From Thermosynechococcaceae cyanobacterium Okahandja (GTDB lineage Bacteria > Cyanobacteriota > Cyanobacteriia > Thermosynechococcales > Thermosynechococcaceae), in NCBI GenBank assembly GCA_041530395.1, contig CP136945.1, positions 1,240,001 through 1,304,000 on the forward strand: a stretch of 64,000 nucleotides of DNA. Direction: 5' to 3'. A program made the translations under genes and the position numbers. The notes beneath the pieces were generated by a model. That model worked only from the letters and a program-made list of their open reading frames with translations, did no database searches and was not told the DNA's origin. Shown in pieces: positions 43,613 to 53,760 of this stretch. Numbering within the stretch: the stretch's first letter is position 1; each line of letters opens with the position of its first letter.

Positions 43613-44038
43613 TTAGCAGAAACCGAGGTGCTGTAAAAATTCAAGGGGTAGGCCATCGCAATCGCGCATGAAGGCAATGTGGTACAGGGAGTTGCCAATC
43701 ATCTGCTGTGTGGGTTTGAGTAACAGGTGAAAGGGGAGTTGGCGTGCGCTGAGGGTTGCCTTTACCTGATCGAGCCACTGGTCTAGGGACTGGGGTTGAT
43801 TGCTGAGATCAAAGGAAAGGTGATAGTAGCCGACGTAGTGCTCATCTGCAAAGGCATCGGCGGCGGGTTGGGGCTGGGGTACCTGCAACAGTTCGAGCCG
43901 CGTGCCCCAGCCCGTTAGCCAGCAGGCTAGGGTGTATCCCGTAGTAAAGCGGGTTTCTGTTATAAAGCCCAAGCACTCATAGAAGGCGATCGCGCGGTGA
44001 ATATCTGCTGTACGAATTGAGACGTGGTGCAGGGTCAT
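43613..44038 (-). CDS. VOC-family protein (glyoxalase/bleomycin-resistance fold)
   Basis: 141 residues. HHVSIRTADIHRAIAFYECLGF, TRLELLQVP, YHLSFDL and a C-terminal YHIAFMRDCDGLPLEFLQ: the paired beta-alpha-beta-beta-beta modules of the VOC superfamily, with the metal Glu in PLEFLQ. Substrate unknown. Its start overlaps the stop of the HlyD gene (ATGA), so it is translated after it. Confidence 0.85.
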   Translation of the reverse strand: MTLHHVSIRTADIHRAIAFYECLGFITETRFTTGYTLACWLTGWGTRLELLQVPQPQPAADAFADEHYVGYYHLSFDLSNQPQSLDQWLDQVKATLSARQLPFHLLLKPTQQMIGNSLYHIAFMRDCDGLPLEFLQHLGFC

Positions 44039-45327
44039 TGGGTCTCCTGTTTCGGTCGCAGTTGGTCGGGGAAATCAATAAATACCCGCTCGCCCGCCGT
44101 AACACCGTCAACAATTTGGGTTTGATCTTGCCAGCTTGTGCCAATGGTAACGGGGCGAAACTCCGGCTTGTTATCGGCACCCACCACGTAAACGCCCGTT
44201 TGTCCCTTTTCAACCGCGATCGCCACCGTTGGTACGAGGAGGGCATTGGCCACTTTTTGACCCAAGAAATCCAGATCCACGTTCATGCCGGAGCGCAGTT
44301 CTGCTAGCCCTGTTAACAACGATACCCGCACCTGAAAGAAGGTCACGTTTTGCTCCACCACGGCCTCTGGGGCAATCAAGCGCACCTGTCCCTGAAACGT
44401 TTGCCCCGGGTAAGCATCGGCGCGAATCTCAACCGGCTGCCCCAGTTGTATCTGACCAATATCTACCTCTGGTACTTCGGCAAGTACTTCTAGCCCCTCG
44501 GCAATGGCCACAATTGAGGTGGAGGTGGCAGATGTCGTGGTTGAGGCGGAAGTGGTTGGGGTCACAAATGCGCCCGGAATGGCATATTTTTGGGTAATGA
44601 TGCCATCAAAGGGCGCTCGAATAACCGTATCATCGAGGGCAACTTGGGCGGCCTGTACTTGGGCTTGGGCGGCGGCTACGGCTGCTTGGGCTTGGCGGAT
44701 ATCTTCGCTGCGGGAGCCTTGCTGCAACAGTTGTAGTCGCTTCTGGGCTTCGTTGAGGGTGGCGATCGCATTGTCGCGGTTGGCAATCAACTCATCAAGG
44801 GTATCGCGGGGAATCACTCCCTCAGCCGCTAAGGTTTCATTGCGCTTCAGGCGCTCTTGGGCTAACTGGGCGCGGGCGGCGGCAGCTCGGACTTGGGCGG
44901 CGGCTTGGGCAATGTCTTCGGCACGGTTTCCGGCAACGGTGCGATCGCGCCGGGCAATAGCATCGGCTAAATTGGCTTGGGCTTGGGCAAGCTGTGCCCG
45001 CTCATCGCGGTTGTCCATGCGGGCAATAATTTGGCCTGCTTTGACGCTATCTCCCTGCTCCACGTAAAGCTCCGCCAGTAACCCTGCCCGCTTGGGACTA
45101 ATGTTCACCGTTTGCACAGGCACCACCTTACCCGTCGCAGCCACCCGTGCAACCAAGTCACGACTGTCCATCACTGCTACGGTGTAACGGTCAAGGTCAA
45201 CACTGCTCTGGCGCGATCGCCACAGGATCAGACTGCTACCGGCAATTAACCCGGCCACAACGGCACCAATCAGGAGCGATCGCCACCGTTGAGAAGGCTT
45301 ACCAACAAAGGGAATAAAAGCTGCCAT
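44035..45327 (-). CDS. HlyD/MacA-family periplasmic adaptor
   Basis: 430 residues. N-terminal membrane anchor (IGAVVAGLIAGSSLILW), lipoyl halves VARVAATGKVVPVQTVNISPK and VIRAPFDGIITQKYAIPGAF, a long alpha-hairpin coiled coil rich in Ala/Gln (about residues 105-235) and a barrel domain with GQPVEIRADAYPGQTFQG. It bridges inner-membrane transporter and outer-membrane exit duct. A MacB-like permease is at 14797, but nothing links the two directly. Confidence 0.9.
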   Translation of the reverse strand: MAAFIPFVGKPSQRWRSLLIGAVVAGLIAGSSLILWRSRQSSVDLDRYTVAVMDSRDLVARVAATGKVVPVQTVNISPKRAGLLAELYVEQGDSVKAGQIIARMDNRDERAQLAQAQANLADAIARRDRTVAGNRAEDIAQAAAQVRAAAARAQLAQERLKRNETLAAEGVIPRDTLDELIANRDNAIATLNEAQKRLQLLQQGSRSEDIRQAQAAVAAAQAQVQAAQVALDDTVIRAPFDGIITQKYAIPGAFVTPTTSASTTTSATSTSIVAIAEGLEVLAEVPEVDIGQIQLGQPVEIRADAYPGQTFQGQVRLIAPEAVVEQNVTFFQVRVSLLTGLAELRSGMNVDLDFLGQKVANALLVPTVAIAVEKGQTGVYVVGADNKPEFRPVTIGTSWQDQTQIVDGVTAGERVFIDFPDQLRPKQETQ

Positions 45328-45466
45328 GAAGCGTTTTGCAATGCTTTACCCATTCTAACGTTATGTTACAGATTTCCACAGTTCCCCTGCCCCAGAACCT
45401 CCTAGTGACCGCAAATTCGCTTCTCTTCCTAAGTATGGGACACTCGTGTTATAGTTATTAATCCGA

Positions 45467-45540
45467 GGACGCATAGCTCAGTTGGTTAGAGCACCACGTT
45501 GACATCGTGGGGGTCACTGGTTCGAGTCCAGTTGTGTCCA
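45467..45540 (+). tRNA. tRNA-Val (anticodon GAC)
   Basis: 74 nt. Acceptor stem GGACGCA/TGTGTCC (one G-T pair), D arm TAGCTCAGTTGGTTAGAGC, anticodon arm CCACG-TTGACAT-CGTGG giving GAC, T arm GGTTCGAGTCC, discriminator A. CCA not encoded. Confidence 0.95.
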
Positions 45541-45566
45541 TGCCCAGTCTGTTTCTTGGAGCATAG

Positions 45567-46190
45567 GTGGAGCCGCAAACCGAGCCACCCCTCCCCCTCA
45601 GAATGCTCGACTATTGGGTACGACTGCATCGCGAAGAAGACCCCCAGCAATTTTTCAGTCATCCGGCACTGTTACCCTTTGCCGTGCTAGCGCAGACCCG
45701 CAATAGCGAAGCGCTACTGCGAGCCGTGGCAGAACGGGTGAATCAAATTCAACCAGACAGCGAGCGGCGAGAGTTGAGTACCGTCGTACAACTAATGGCT
45801 GGGTTACAGTACAAAGAAGAGCTAATCGAGTCCATTTTTCGGGAGGGAATGATGCGGGAATCGGTGATGTATCAAAAAATCCTCAGAGAAAGGAAACAAG
45901 AAGGGGAGCGGATTGGGGAGCAGCGGGGGTGACAGGAAGAAGCTTGTTCCCTCATCCTGCGTCAATTGCATCCACGACTGGGGCATCTGCCGGATGAGGT
46001 TGTTTCTCAAATTCGTGACCTATCCCTTGAACAACTCGAAACCTTAGGAGAAGCACTCTTAGACTTTCAAACGCTGCCGGACCTAGAGGCATGGGCTGAG
46101 AATTCGCCCCCATTAAATAGGGCAACCTTACCCCATGGCACTGCTGTAACATTAAGCTTTTTAACCGTTTCTCAGACAGGACATACTTGA
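45567..46190 (+). pseudogene. Broken Rpn/PD-(D/E)XK transposase-like gene with DUF4351 tail
   Basis: One frame encodes, from a GTG at 45567, the central/C-terminal part of this family (RMLDYWVRLHREEDP, LAQTRNSEALLRAVAERV, KEELIESIFREGMMRESVMY), an in-frame TGA at 45930-45932 in the G/E/Q-rich linker, and then the DUF4351-type tail (LILRQLHPRLGHLP, LSLEQLETLGEALLDF). The nuclease domain that should precede is absent, replaced by the tRNA-Val gene 27 nt upstream. So the gene is truncated and has a nonsense codon. Confidence 0.75.
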
Positions 46191-46288
46191 CCATGTGTGC
46201 CTGCCGTTCGGGAAAGAGCTGAAAATTTTCCTCCTTAATTAGGTCAACTCAGCTATAGCCCAGTACCTTGACAGCAGGAGGAACCGGC

Positions 46289-47026
46289 TCAGCTAAGAAG
46301 CCAGCCACTATCCCACGCAATAAGGATGCCCACGCCAAGGATCACCAGACTTGTCAATGCCCAACTCCAAGGAGCGGTGTCGGGGAAGGTGGGTCGTTGC
46401 TGCTTCGCTAGCCCATAGCCCCGCAGCCGCATGGCTAAATAAATCTGTTGTGCTCGCTCTTCGGTGCGAATGAGGAAGGTGCCAATGAGTTGCGCCCAAG
46501 GTCGGAGTCGTCGCCAATGCAAGCGAAAGCCACGCAAAAAGAGCGCTTGCTGCATTTGAGCCAGCAAAAACTTTAGTTCAAACAAATAGCGATAGGTTAA
46601 CGCTAGGGTATCGGTCAGCAGGGGCGGTAAATAGCACCAGCGACAGACGGCCAACCATTGGCTAAAGGTCAGGGTCTCCAGTAGTATGACTGCTAGGACT
46701 AAACAAAGGATAAACCGCCATGAAAGAAGGCACGCCGTCTGCACTCCTGTGGCCGATAGCCATCCGAGGGGGGGAGTGCCATTGCCACCAAACGGTAGAA
46801 ACAGCCACAAACCAATCAGGACAAGGCGGGCATGGCGCAAGCGATCGCCAACCCGTCGCCACGACACTTGGCTAGCAATGCCGCACATTAAAACGCTAAT
46901 GGAGGCTACCCCTAGGCCACCCATGGTTTGCAGACCACTAATGCCCAGCATCAGGGTCAGGAGTGCTACCACCCGCGCTGGCGGTGACCAACGATAAAAG
47001 GGGGAGGAAGGAACCGAGGAGATCAA
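46289..47026 (-). CDS. EcfT/CbiQ-family transporter membrane protein
   Basis: 245 residues from a TTG that overlaps the ktrA stop. Five or more membrane helices and the coupling motif ERAQQIYLAMRLRGYG (the A-R-G type motif). EcfT proteins transmit ATP-driven movements to a vitamin- or metal-binding S component. No ATPase or S component is next to it. Substrate not determined. Confidence 0.82.
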   Translation of the reverse strand: MISSVPSSPFYRWSPPARVVALLTLMLGISGLQTMGGLGVASISVLMCGIASQVSWRRVGDRLRHARLVLIGLWLFLPFGGNGTPPLGWLSATGVQTACLLSWRFILCLVLAVILLETLTFSQWLAVCRWCYLPPLLTDTLALTYRYLFELKFLLAQMQQALFLRGFRLHWRRLRPWAQLIGTFLIRTEERAQQIYLAMRLRGYGLAKQQRPTFPDTAPWSWALTSLVILGVGILIAWDSGWLLS

Positions 47027-47733
47027 CTAACGTGGTGACTCCGCAAAAAGCGATCAATATCACTGTTGGCACCAATGACAACCATGATGTCCCCCTGTTT
47101 AAGCTTTTGATTGGGATCGGGAATAATTTCAAATTTTTGATCACAGCGCAGGGCAATCAGGTTCAGGCCATAGCGGCTGCGCAGTCCGACTTCCATAATT
47201 GTTTGGTCATGGAACGCTGGCGGTACCTTGACCTCGATGATGCTTTTTTCTGGATCTAGCGCTAAGGAATCAAGAATCCCCGGACGGGTGAGCGATCGCG
47301 CCAGTTCACAGCCTGCTTCATACTCGGGAAAGACCACGAGGTCGGCCCCCACCCGCTCAAGCAGCTTCTTATGGATTTCGGAGGAGGCCTTGGCAATGAC
47401 CTTGGGCACCCCTGCTTCCTTCAGGTTAAGAGTCGTAATAATACTGGCATCGAGGTGGTTACCAATGGCAACAATCACCGTTTCAAACTCAAACAACCCC
47501 GCTTCCTTCAGGGATTGCGGATCCGTTGAATCTAACTGAATGGCGTGGTTCACAAGGCGATCTTGCAAGGCTTGGTTGACTAGCCGCTCTTGGTTATCAC
47601 TACCCAACACTTCATAACCCGAGTTGTGTAGGGTGCTGCACACACCCCGACCAAAGCGCCCTAGGCCAATCACGGCAAACTGCTGGGGCACCTTGAGGTC
47701 GCGCCCACGAAATAGCATGGCTCCTAGGTTCAT
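47023..47733 (-). CDS. ktrA: TrkA/KtrA-family potassium channel regulatory subunit
   Basis: 236 residues from ATG 47733 (GAGGA upstream; a TTG five codons earlier is less likely). RCK N domain with FAVIGLGRFGRGVCSTLHNSGYEVLGSD and AIQLDSTDPQSL, then a TrkA-C domain with IIEVKVPPAFHDQTI and GDIMVVIGANSDIDRFL. It binds NAD(H)/ATP and gates a KtrB-type channel. KtrB is not adjacent. The stop overlaps the TTG of the EcfT gene. Confidence 0.9.
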   Translation of the reverse strand: MNLGAMLFRGRDLKVPQQFAVIGLGRFGRGVCSTLHNSGYEVLGSDNQERLVNQALQDRLVNHAIQLDSTDPQSLKEAGLFEFETVIVAIGNHLDASIITTLNLKEAGVPKVIAKASSEIHKKLLERVGADLVVFPEYEAGCELARSLTRPGILDSLALDPEKSIIEVKVPPAFHDQTIMEVGLRSRYGLNLIALRCDQKFEIIPDPNQKLKQGDIMVVIGANSDIDRFLRSHHVS

Positions 47734-47778
47734 TCTTGGAGTCCTCAATGGGTTAGCATCACTATGCCGATTATCCCC

Positions 47779-48066
47779 TTAATGACCGACCTCTAGCGCA
47801 AATTGCTGCAGGCGTTGCTCAATTTGAGTGCTGCTCATACGGGGAGGAAAGCGGGGCACCTCAAGGAGTGTGTCCCCCATAACCATATGCAAGACCGGTA
47901 CCTCGTAGGCATAGGCGTGCCACCACTCCGGTCGCTCAGTAATATCCCGCACCTCTAATGTAAATCCCTTGGCCAGCAGCGGCTCTAGTTTTTCCTGTAG
48001 CCCTTCGCACAGATGGCAGCCGGGCTTACTGTAAAGGATGAGGTGAATCACCTTAGGTGGCCTCAA
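47779..48066 (-). CDS. Glutaredoxin-like thioredoxin-fold protein
   Basis: 95 residues. Starts ILYSKPGCHLCEGLQEKLEPLL with a CxxC motif, then YEVPVLHM with the cis-Pro. Short glutaredoxin/DUF836-type reductant. TTG start at 48066 overlaps the stop of the VOC gene; GTG 48051 is an alternative. Confidence 0.82.
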   Translation of the reverse strand: MRPPKVIHLILYSKPGCHLCEGLQEKLEPLLAKGFTLEVRDITERPEWWHAYAYEVPVLHMVMGDTLLEVPRFPPRMSSTQIEQRLQQFALEVGH

Positions 48067-48524
48067 GGGGCGGAAGTCACCGGCGTGTCCCCCACCGCCT
48101 GCTGATCACGACTGCCAAAAATGGCCTCGACGTGACGATAGAACTTAATCTCAATTAAGTTGTGGAAGGGGTCGGCAAGGAAAAATGTTTTGTGCTCTAG
48201 GGGCGTGTTGGCAAAGCGGGTTCGCGGTGGTTGATAGAATCCCAATTCTTTGGCAACAACCCGATCGCGCAGGTTTTGCCAGTCCACTTCCGCTAAAAAA
48301 ATGAGGCCAAAATGCCGTGGATAGATGCTACTTGGCGGCGCTAACGGTTCTGATGTGACGTGGGCTACGAGTTGGTGGCCGTAGAGCTTCATGATCAAAC
48401 AATGGGGGTTCTCACGCCCCGGCTCGCAGCCAAGACCGTCAACGTAGTAAGCTTTGGTCTCGGTAAGGTTACTCACCGGAAAGGCGAGGTGAAATAGAAC
48501 CGGAGCGATCGCCAACTGATTCAT
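48063..48524 (-). CDS. VOC-family protein
   Basis: 153 residues from ATG 48524. FHLAFPVSNLTETKAYYVDGLGC, RHFGLIFL, FFLADPFHNLIEIKFYRHV: a glyoxalase/dioxygenase-like fold with metal ligands His and Glu. Substrate unknown. Overlaps the glutaredoxin-like gene by 4 nt, so the two form an operon. Confidence 0.85.
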   Translation of the reverse strand: MNQLAIAPVLFHLAFPVSNLTETKAYYVDGLGCEPGRENPHCLIMKLYGHQLVAHVTSEPLAPPSSIYPRHFGLIFLAEVDWQNLRDRVVAKELGFYQPPRTRFANTPLEHKTFFLADPFHNLIEIKFYRHVEAIFGSRDQQAVGDTPVTSAP

Positions 48525-48634
48525 GAACTCCCTCAAAGAATTGCTGAGAATTGTTTAGGGACTGAAATAATAAGCAATTCTAGCAGGCCAGCTTTCTGTT
48601 GAGCAGAACCGTGGCACAAAATTTTATTATTGCG

Positions 48635-49840
<1,206 letters not shown>

Positions 49841-49979
49841 TTACCAGCTTATGGGGACATCAGCGATCGCCCATCTATGAATTCCCCGCAAGTTCCGTTG
49901 CCGAGGCGATCGCTACGGCAGCAACAACTTGTTAAGATCGAAATGCACCACGTTGCCTACCGCAGCGAAGGAGTTTGCT

Positions 49980-50711
49980 GTGTTCAGTGCCCTAAAAACT
50001 GATTTTCAGATTATTTTTGAGCGGGATCCCGCCGCGCGCAACTGGCTGGAAGTACTGTTTTGCTATCCGGGGTTACAGGCGGTTGTTTTGCACCGCTTTA
50101 GCCATTGGCTATGGCGGATGGGGCTGCCCTTTGTGCCGCGGTTTATTTCCCACGTAGCGCGGTGGCTAACGGGCATTGAAATTCATCCCGGTGCAACCTT
50201 GGGCAAAGGGGTGTTTATTGACCATGGCATGGGGGTTGTTATTGGGGAAACCGCCATTGTTGGCAATTACTGCCTCATCTACCAAGGGGTGACCCTCGGG
50301 GGCACGGGCAAGGAAACCGGTAAACGCCACCCCACCCTTGGGGAAAATGTGGTCGTCGGTGCTGGCGCAAAGGTTTTAGGCAACCTCACCATTGGCGATA
50401 ATGTGCGCATTGGGGCAGGCTCGGTGGTGTTACGGGATGTGCCCTCTGACTGCACCGTGGTCGGGATCCCGGGGCGAGTGGTCTATCGCGCTGGCGCAAA
50501 AATCGCGCCTCTTGAGCACGGCCAACTGCCGGACTCAGAAGCAGAAGCCATTCGCTACTTGCTGGATCGTATTGAGCTGCTAGAGCAGCAAGTGCAGGCG
50601 CTGCAACATCGGCAGCAGGACAACGATAAGGTGCCGGTACTGGCTCAGGGTCGCAATTGCCGCCTGAGCGATCGCCCCATTGAAGAGTTTTTGAACGGAT
50701 CGGGCATCTAG
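49980..50711 (+). CDS. cysE: Serine O-acetyltransferase
   Basis: 243 residues from GTG 49980 (AAGGAG upstream); the open frame begins earlier but has no homology. Left-handed beta helix with hexapeptide repeats and IEIHPGATLGKGVFIDHGMG, VTLGGTGKETGKRHPTL and GIPGRVV. It makes O-acetylserine for cysteine synthesis. The C-terminal 60 residues (LDRIELLEQQVQALQHRQQ) are a coiled-coil extension. Overlaps the convergent gene by 4 nt. Confidence 0.93.
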   Translation: MFSALKTDFQIIFERDPAARNWLEVLFCYPGLQAVVLHRFSHWLWRMGLPFVPRFISHVARWLTGIEIHPGATLGKGVFIDHGMGVVIGETAIVGNYCLIYQGVTLGGTGKETGKRHPTLGENVVVGAGAKVLGNLTIGDNVRIGAGSVVLRDVPSDCTVVGIPGRVVYRAGAKIAPLEHGQLPDSEAEAIRYLLDRIELLEQQVQALQHRQQDNDKVPVLAQGRNCRLSDRPIEEFLNGSGI

Positions 50712-51238
50712 ACTGACGGTTGGCGCACATGGCATAGACCACACACCCGCCAACGATGCAGTTCTACGGCGGGGGTAGGGCACTGGCACAGTGGACACCG
50801 CCCTAGGCCGCGGGAGCGCTCCTGAACCTGCTGCTGCCAGCGCTTAAAGGCCTCTTGGGGGGTTTTAGCCGGACTGGGTAGGGGGGGTAATGCGACGGCC
50901 CGGGGAAGAGAAGACTCTCCTTTGGCGGCTGTCGATCGCGGCGCTGACCAATAACGATGGGAAAAGTGAATGTCTTTTAGGGGAATGCCAAGGGTCTGCT
51001 GAATTTTGGTTAAGAGTTGCGATCGCGAAAACGTGAGGTGGTGCGCCCACGTACTACTGGCGACCGCCACCGTGAGAACCCCTTCTGCGTTAAGGTCAAC
51101 CGGAAAGGACTGCTGGGCCATGAGGGCACCGGCAAGCTGAGGCCAGTGCTCAAGGAGTTGTAAAAACTGCTGGGGACGCTGCCATTCCCTTGTTTGGCCA
51201 AGGTCATTCAGGACAGTTGCTAGGGAGGTGTAAGCCAT
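50708..51238 (-). CDS. DUF721/DciA-like protein with C-terminal zinc ribbon
   Basis: 176 residues. N-terminal DUF721 fold (FLQLLEHWPQLAGALMAQQS, GVLTVAVASSTWAHHLTF, RSQLLTKIQQTLG). DUF721 includes DciA, the bacterial replicative helicase loader. The C-terminal end has CPLC and CGLC 19 residues apart, a zinc ribbon not present in standard DciA. In cyanobacteria the family is a candidate for helicase loading (inference). Confidence 0.75.
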   Translation of the reverse strand: MAYTSLATVLNDLGQTREWQRPQQFLQLLEHWPQLAGALMAQQSFPVDLNAEGVLTVAVASSTWAHHLTFSRSQLLTKIQQTLGIPLKDIHFSHRYWSAPRSTAAKGESSLPRAVALPPLPSPAKTPQEAFKRWQQQVQERSRGLGRCPLCQCPTPAVELHRWRVCGLCHVRQPSV

Positions 51239-51401
51239 CGAGGCGCGATAAGGCTTGAGGAATAGGTGGCCACGCAGCCGTTCACTGCCTTGAATTATAG
51301 GTAATTTTGGCCTTCGCTACCCGTCGGAGGGTTCACCGTGGGTGCCGCCAAAACAGGCGGTATCATAGGGAAGCGAGCGTCCGAAAGCATTGAGCGGCAG
51401 T

Positions 51402-52499
51402 ATGATCCTAGGGGATGAACAGCGGGATATTGTCATTATTGGTGGCGGTACCATGGGCTTGGCGATCGCCATTGAGTTAGCGCTGCGCGGTGTCCGTCCC
51501 ACGGTTCTCAGTCGTCAGTTTCGCGAAGCAGCTCTCCACGCTGCCGCCGGAATGCTTGCCCCCCAAGCGGAAGGGTTGCCTGCGGGTCCCCTGCGGAACC
51601 TTTGTACCGCCAGTCGCCAACTGTATCCCGCTTGGATTGATAAGCTCGAGCAACTCACGGGCATGGATGCGGGCTATTGGCCCTGTGGCATCTTGGCACC
51701 AGTGACTGATTTACAGAAGCGGGATCGCCACCATCCAATGGAACCCGATAGCCGTTGGCTAGAGGCCGCGGAATTAACCCAGCAGCAACCGGGCTTTGCT
51801 GAGAGTGTGATTGGGGCATGGTGGTTCCCCCAAGATGGCCAAGTCAACACCCGTAACTTGGCCAAGGTGCTGTTGAGCGCCGCCCGCATCCTCGGCGTTG
51901 AAATTATTGAAGGGGTGCAGGTGCAACGCTGGCAGCAAAATGCCCAAGGGGATATTACCGCCCTTGAAAGCGATCGCGGTCGTTGGTTAGCCGGTGCCTA
52001 TATTTTGGCCACAGGTGCATGGACTCAGGCGCTCTTACCCATTCCAGTCACGCCGCGCAAGGGGCAAATGCTGGCGCTACACCCCACTACCCCACCATTT
52101 CTGAACCATGTGATTTTTGGCGATCAGTTATACTTGGTGCCCCGCCGCTCCGGCAAAATTGTGGTGGGTGCCACCAGCGAAAATGTTGGCTTTCAGGGCG
52201 GTAACACCGTCGCCGGGTTGCAGGCGCTCCTGAACCGGACAACGGCCATGATGCCGGCCCTCGTTGACTACGAAGTCATTGATACTTGGTGGGGCTACCG
52301 TCCGGCCACCCCCGACGACTTGCCCATTTTGGGGCAAGGCCCTGCTGCAAACCTATACCTTGCCACCGGCCACTACCGCAACGGCGTTCTCCTGGCACCC
52401 ATTACCGCCAAGCTGCTGGCTAACGTAGTGCTACACCAAACGGGCGATCGCCACCTGAAAGCCTTTTCATGGCAGCGGTTTACCCTAGACCCGCCGTGA
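51402..52499 (+). CDS. thiO: Glycine oxidase ThiO
   Basis: 365 residues from ATG 51402. FAD-dependent DAO family: DIVIIGGGTMGLAIAIELALRG, AAAGMLAPQAEGL, VTPRKGQMLAL, LYLATGHYRNGVLLAPITAKLLA. It oxidises glycine to the iminoglycine used by ThiG for thiazole synthesis. It lies 34 kb from thiG. A CCGCC/GGCGG hairpin (51345-51360) is upstream; a TPP motif was not found. Confidence 0.9.
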   Translation: MILGDEQRDIVIIGGGTMGLAIAIELALRGVRPTVLSRQFREAALHAAAGMLAPQAEGLPAGPLRNLCTASRQLYPAWIDKLEQLTGMDAGYWPCGILAPVTDLQKRDRHHPMEPDSRWLEAAELTQQQPGFAESVIGAWWFPQDGQVNTRNLAKVLLSAARILGVEIIEGVQVQRWQQNAQGDITALESDRGRWLAGAYILATGAWTQALLPIPVTPRKGQMLALHPTTPPFLNHVIFGDQLYLVPRRSGKIVVGATSENVGFQGGNTVAGLQALLNRTTAMMPALVDYEVIDTWWGYRPATPDDLPILGQGPAANLYLATGHYRNGVLLAPITAKLLANVVLHQTGDRHLKAFSWQRFTLDPP

Positions 52500-52504
52500 T
52501 ACCG

Positions 52505-53284
52505 ATGGAAATTCTTGAGCGATCGGCCCAGCGTCTCATTTTGCGCAGTCGCCCTTGGGACCTATGGCTGACGGGCATCTTGGTGCTGATTGTCGGGTCC
52601 GTGCCAATCTGGCTCACCGCCAAATACGAACTGGTGTGCCGTCACGATCCACGCCCCCAAGACAGTCGCTGCCGTCTCGCCCGTATCGGAGTCAGCGGCG
52701 TGAAGGTCACCCACATCCCCCTAACCGCCATTCAAAGCGTCCATCTTGGCCAAGAGTGGCGCTCAAGCCGTGGCCGCCGCCACCGCGTCTATCAGGTGCA
52801 ACTGCAAACCCGCGGCAGAATACTGCCCTTTGGCGACTTTGACCGCGATGAAGCCCAACAGCGACGGATGGCCACTCAACTCTCCAATTTCCTGCAAAAC
52901 CCACAGCAGCCCCCCCTCACCTTGGTGCGGGACAATCGCTGGCTGGGGTGGCTGGCCTTGGCGGGCGGCTGGATGGGTGGGCTGTACGTCCTATTAGTGG
53001 GTGCCAAGGTGGTGGTGCTGATCCTAGATAAAGAAGCAGGAGTCATTTCGCTACAGCACAGCAGTTTGCTCACCAGCACCCAGCAAACCTTTTACTGGCG
53101 AGACTTCGCCGATGTGAGTGTGCAACTCTCCCGCAGCAGACGAGGCACCACAGCCCGTCTTGCCCTAGAACTGCGGGATGGCCGGGTGGTGCCCCTGCGC
53201 TCCTATTACACCTCTGACCTGAAAAGCTCTACCGCCACCCAAGGGCTAATTCGTGCTTTTCGGGATAATACCCACAGCTACTAG
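52505..53284 (+). CDS. Membrane protein, unknown
   Basis: 259 residues from ATG 52505. N-terminal helix (LWLTGILVLIVGSVPIWLTA), a polar beta-rich segment (VKVTHIPLTAIQSVHLGQEW, YQVQLQTRGRILPFGDF), a second helix pair (WLALAGGWMGGLYVLLVGAK) and a second beta-rich part (VVVLILDKEAGVISL, ALELRDGRVVPLRSYYTSD). The two soluble halves are similar in outline and PH-like, as in the protein at 32945. Function unknown. Confidence 0.65.
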   Translation: MEILERSAQRLILRSRPWDLWLTGILVLIVGSVPIWLTAKYELVCRHDPRPQDSRCRLARIGVSGVKVTHIPLTAIQSVHLGQEWRSSRGRRHRVYQVQLQTRGRILPFGDFDRDEAQQRRMATQLSNFLQNPQQPPLTLVRDNRWLGWLALAGGWMGGLYVLLVGAKVVVLILDKEAGVISLQHSSLLTSTQQTFYWRDFADVSVQLSRSRRGTTARLALELRDGRVVPLRSYYTSDLKSSTATQGLIRAFRDNTHSY

Positions 53285-53760
53285 CCCAACGTTCCCAAAA
53301 ATTCGCTAGGCTGGGGGCAAGCAGAAACCCCTCAAAATGGTCGGGAATTTTATCTGAAAACGACAAAAGCAAGATTGTTAGTACTTGCTGACGTTGATTG
53401 TTGCTTCAGGCACATTTCTCAAAAAAATATTCCATGATCCGTGGGCGATTTCTGTTAGAAAGGCTACAATCAATGAGGTTTTAGTTAAAATTGGTCAAAA
53501 GATTCCTGCAACGTGCCAACCGACCACCTGCGCCTGCTCCCTGACTGCTTGTGTCATACAGGATGTCTGTCAACTTAATTGCGGTTGTCAGCACGACCAA
53601 CTGTGGGGTCAACACCTATAACCACACCCCCAACTTCGTTGCTCAGCCTCATCGCGCGATCGCGTGTTGATGTGGCGGTTCATCTTAGCTTGCTGAGGGG
53701 CAACGCTGGGGGACTGCTCTGAACCATGCACTATTAGGGAGATTTTAAGAGGACAACGGC
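53285..53760. other. 476 bp upstream region of sigA
   Basis: No convincing gene. Short frames are present (for example an ATG at about 53561 with 35 codons and no proper ribosome site). AT-rich stretch 53380-53500 contains TACAAT (53465-53470), a possible -10 box with no clear -35. Probably holds the promoters and a long leader of sigA. Confidence 0.45.

Noticed and set aside
53385-53621. 78-codon frame upstream of sigA
   Set aside because: Odd composition, no ribosome site and no recognisable homology.
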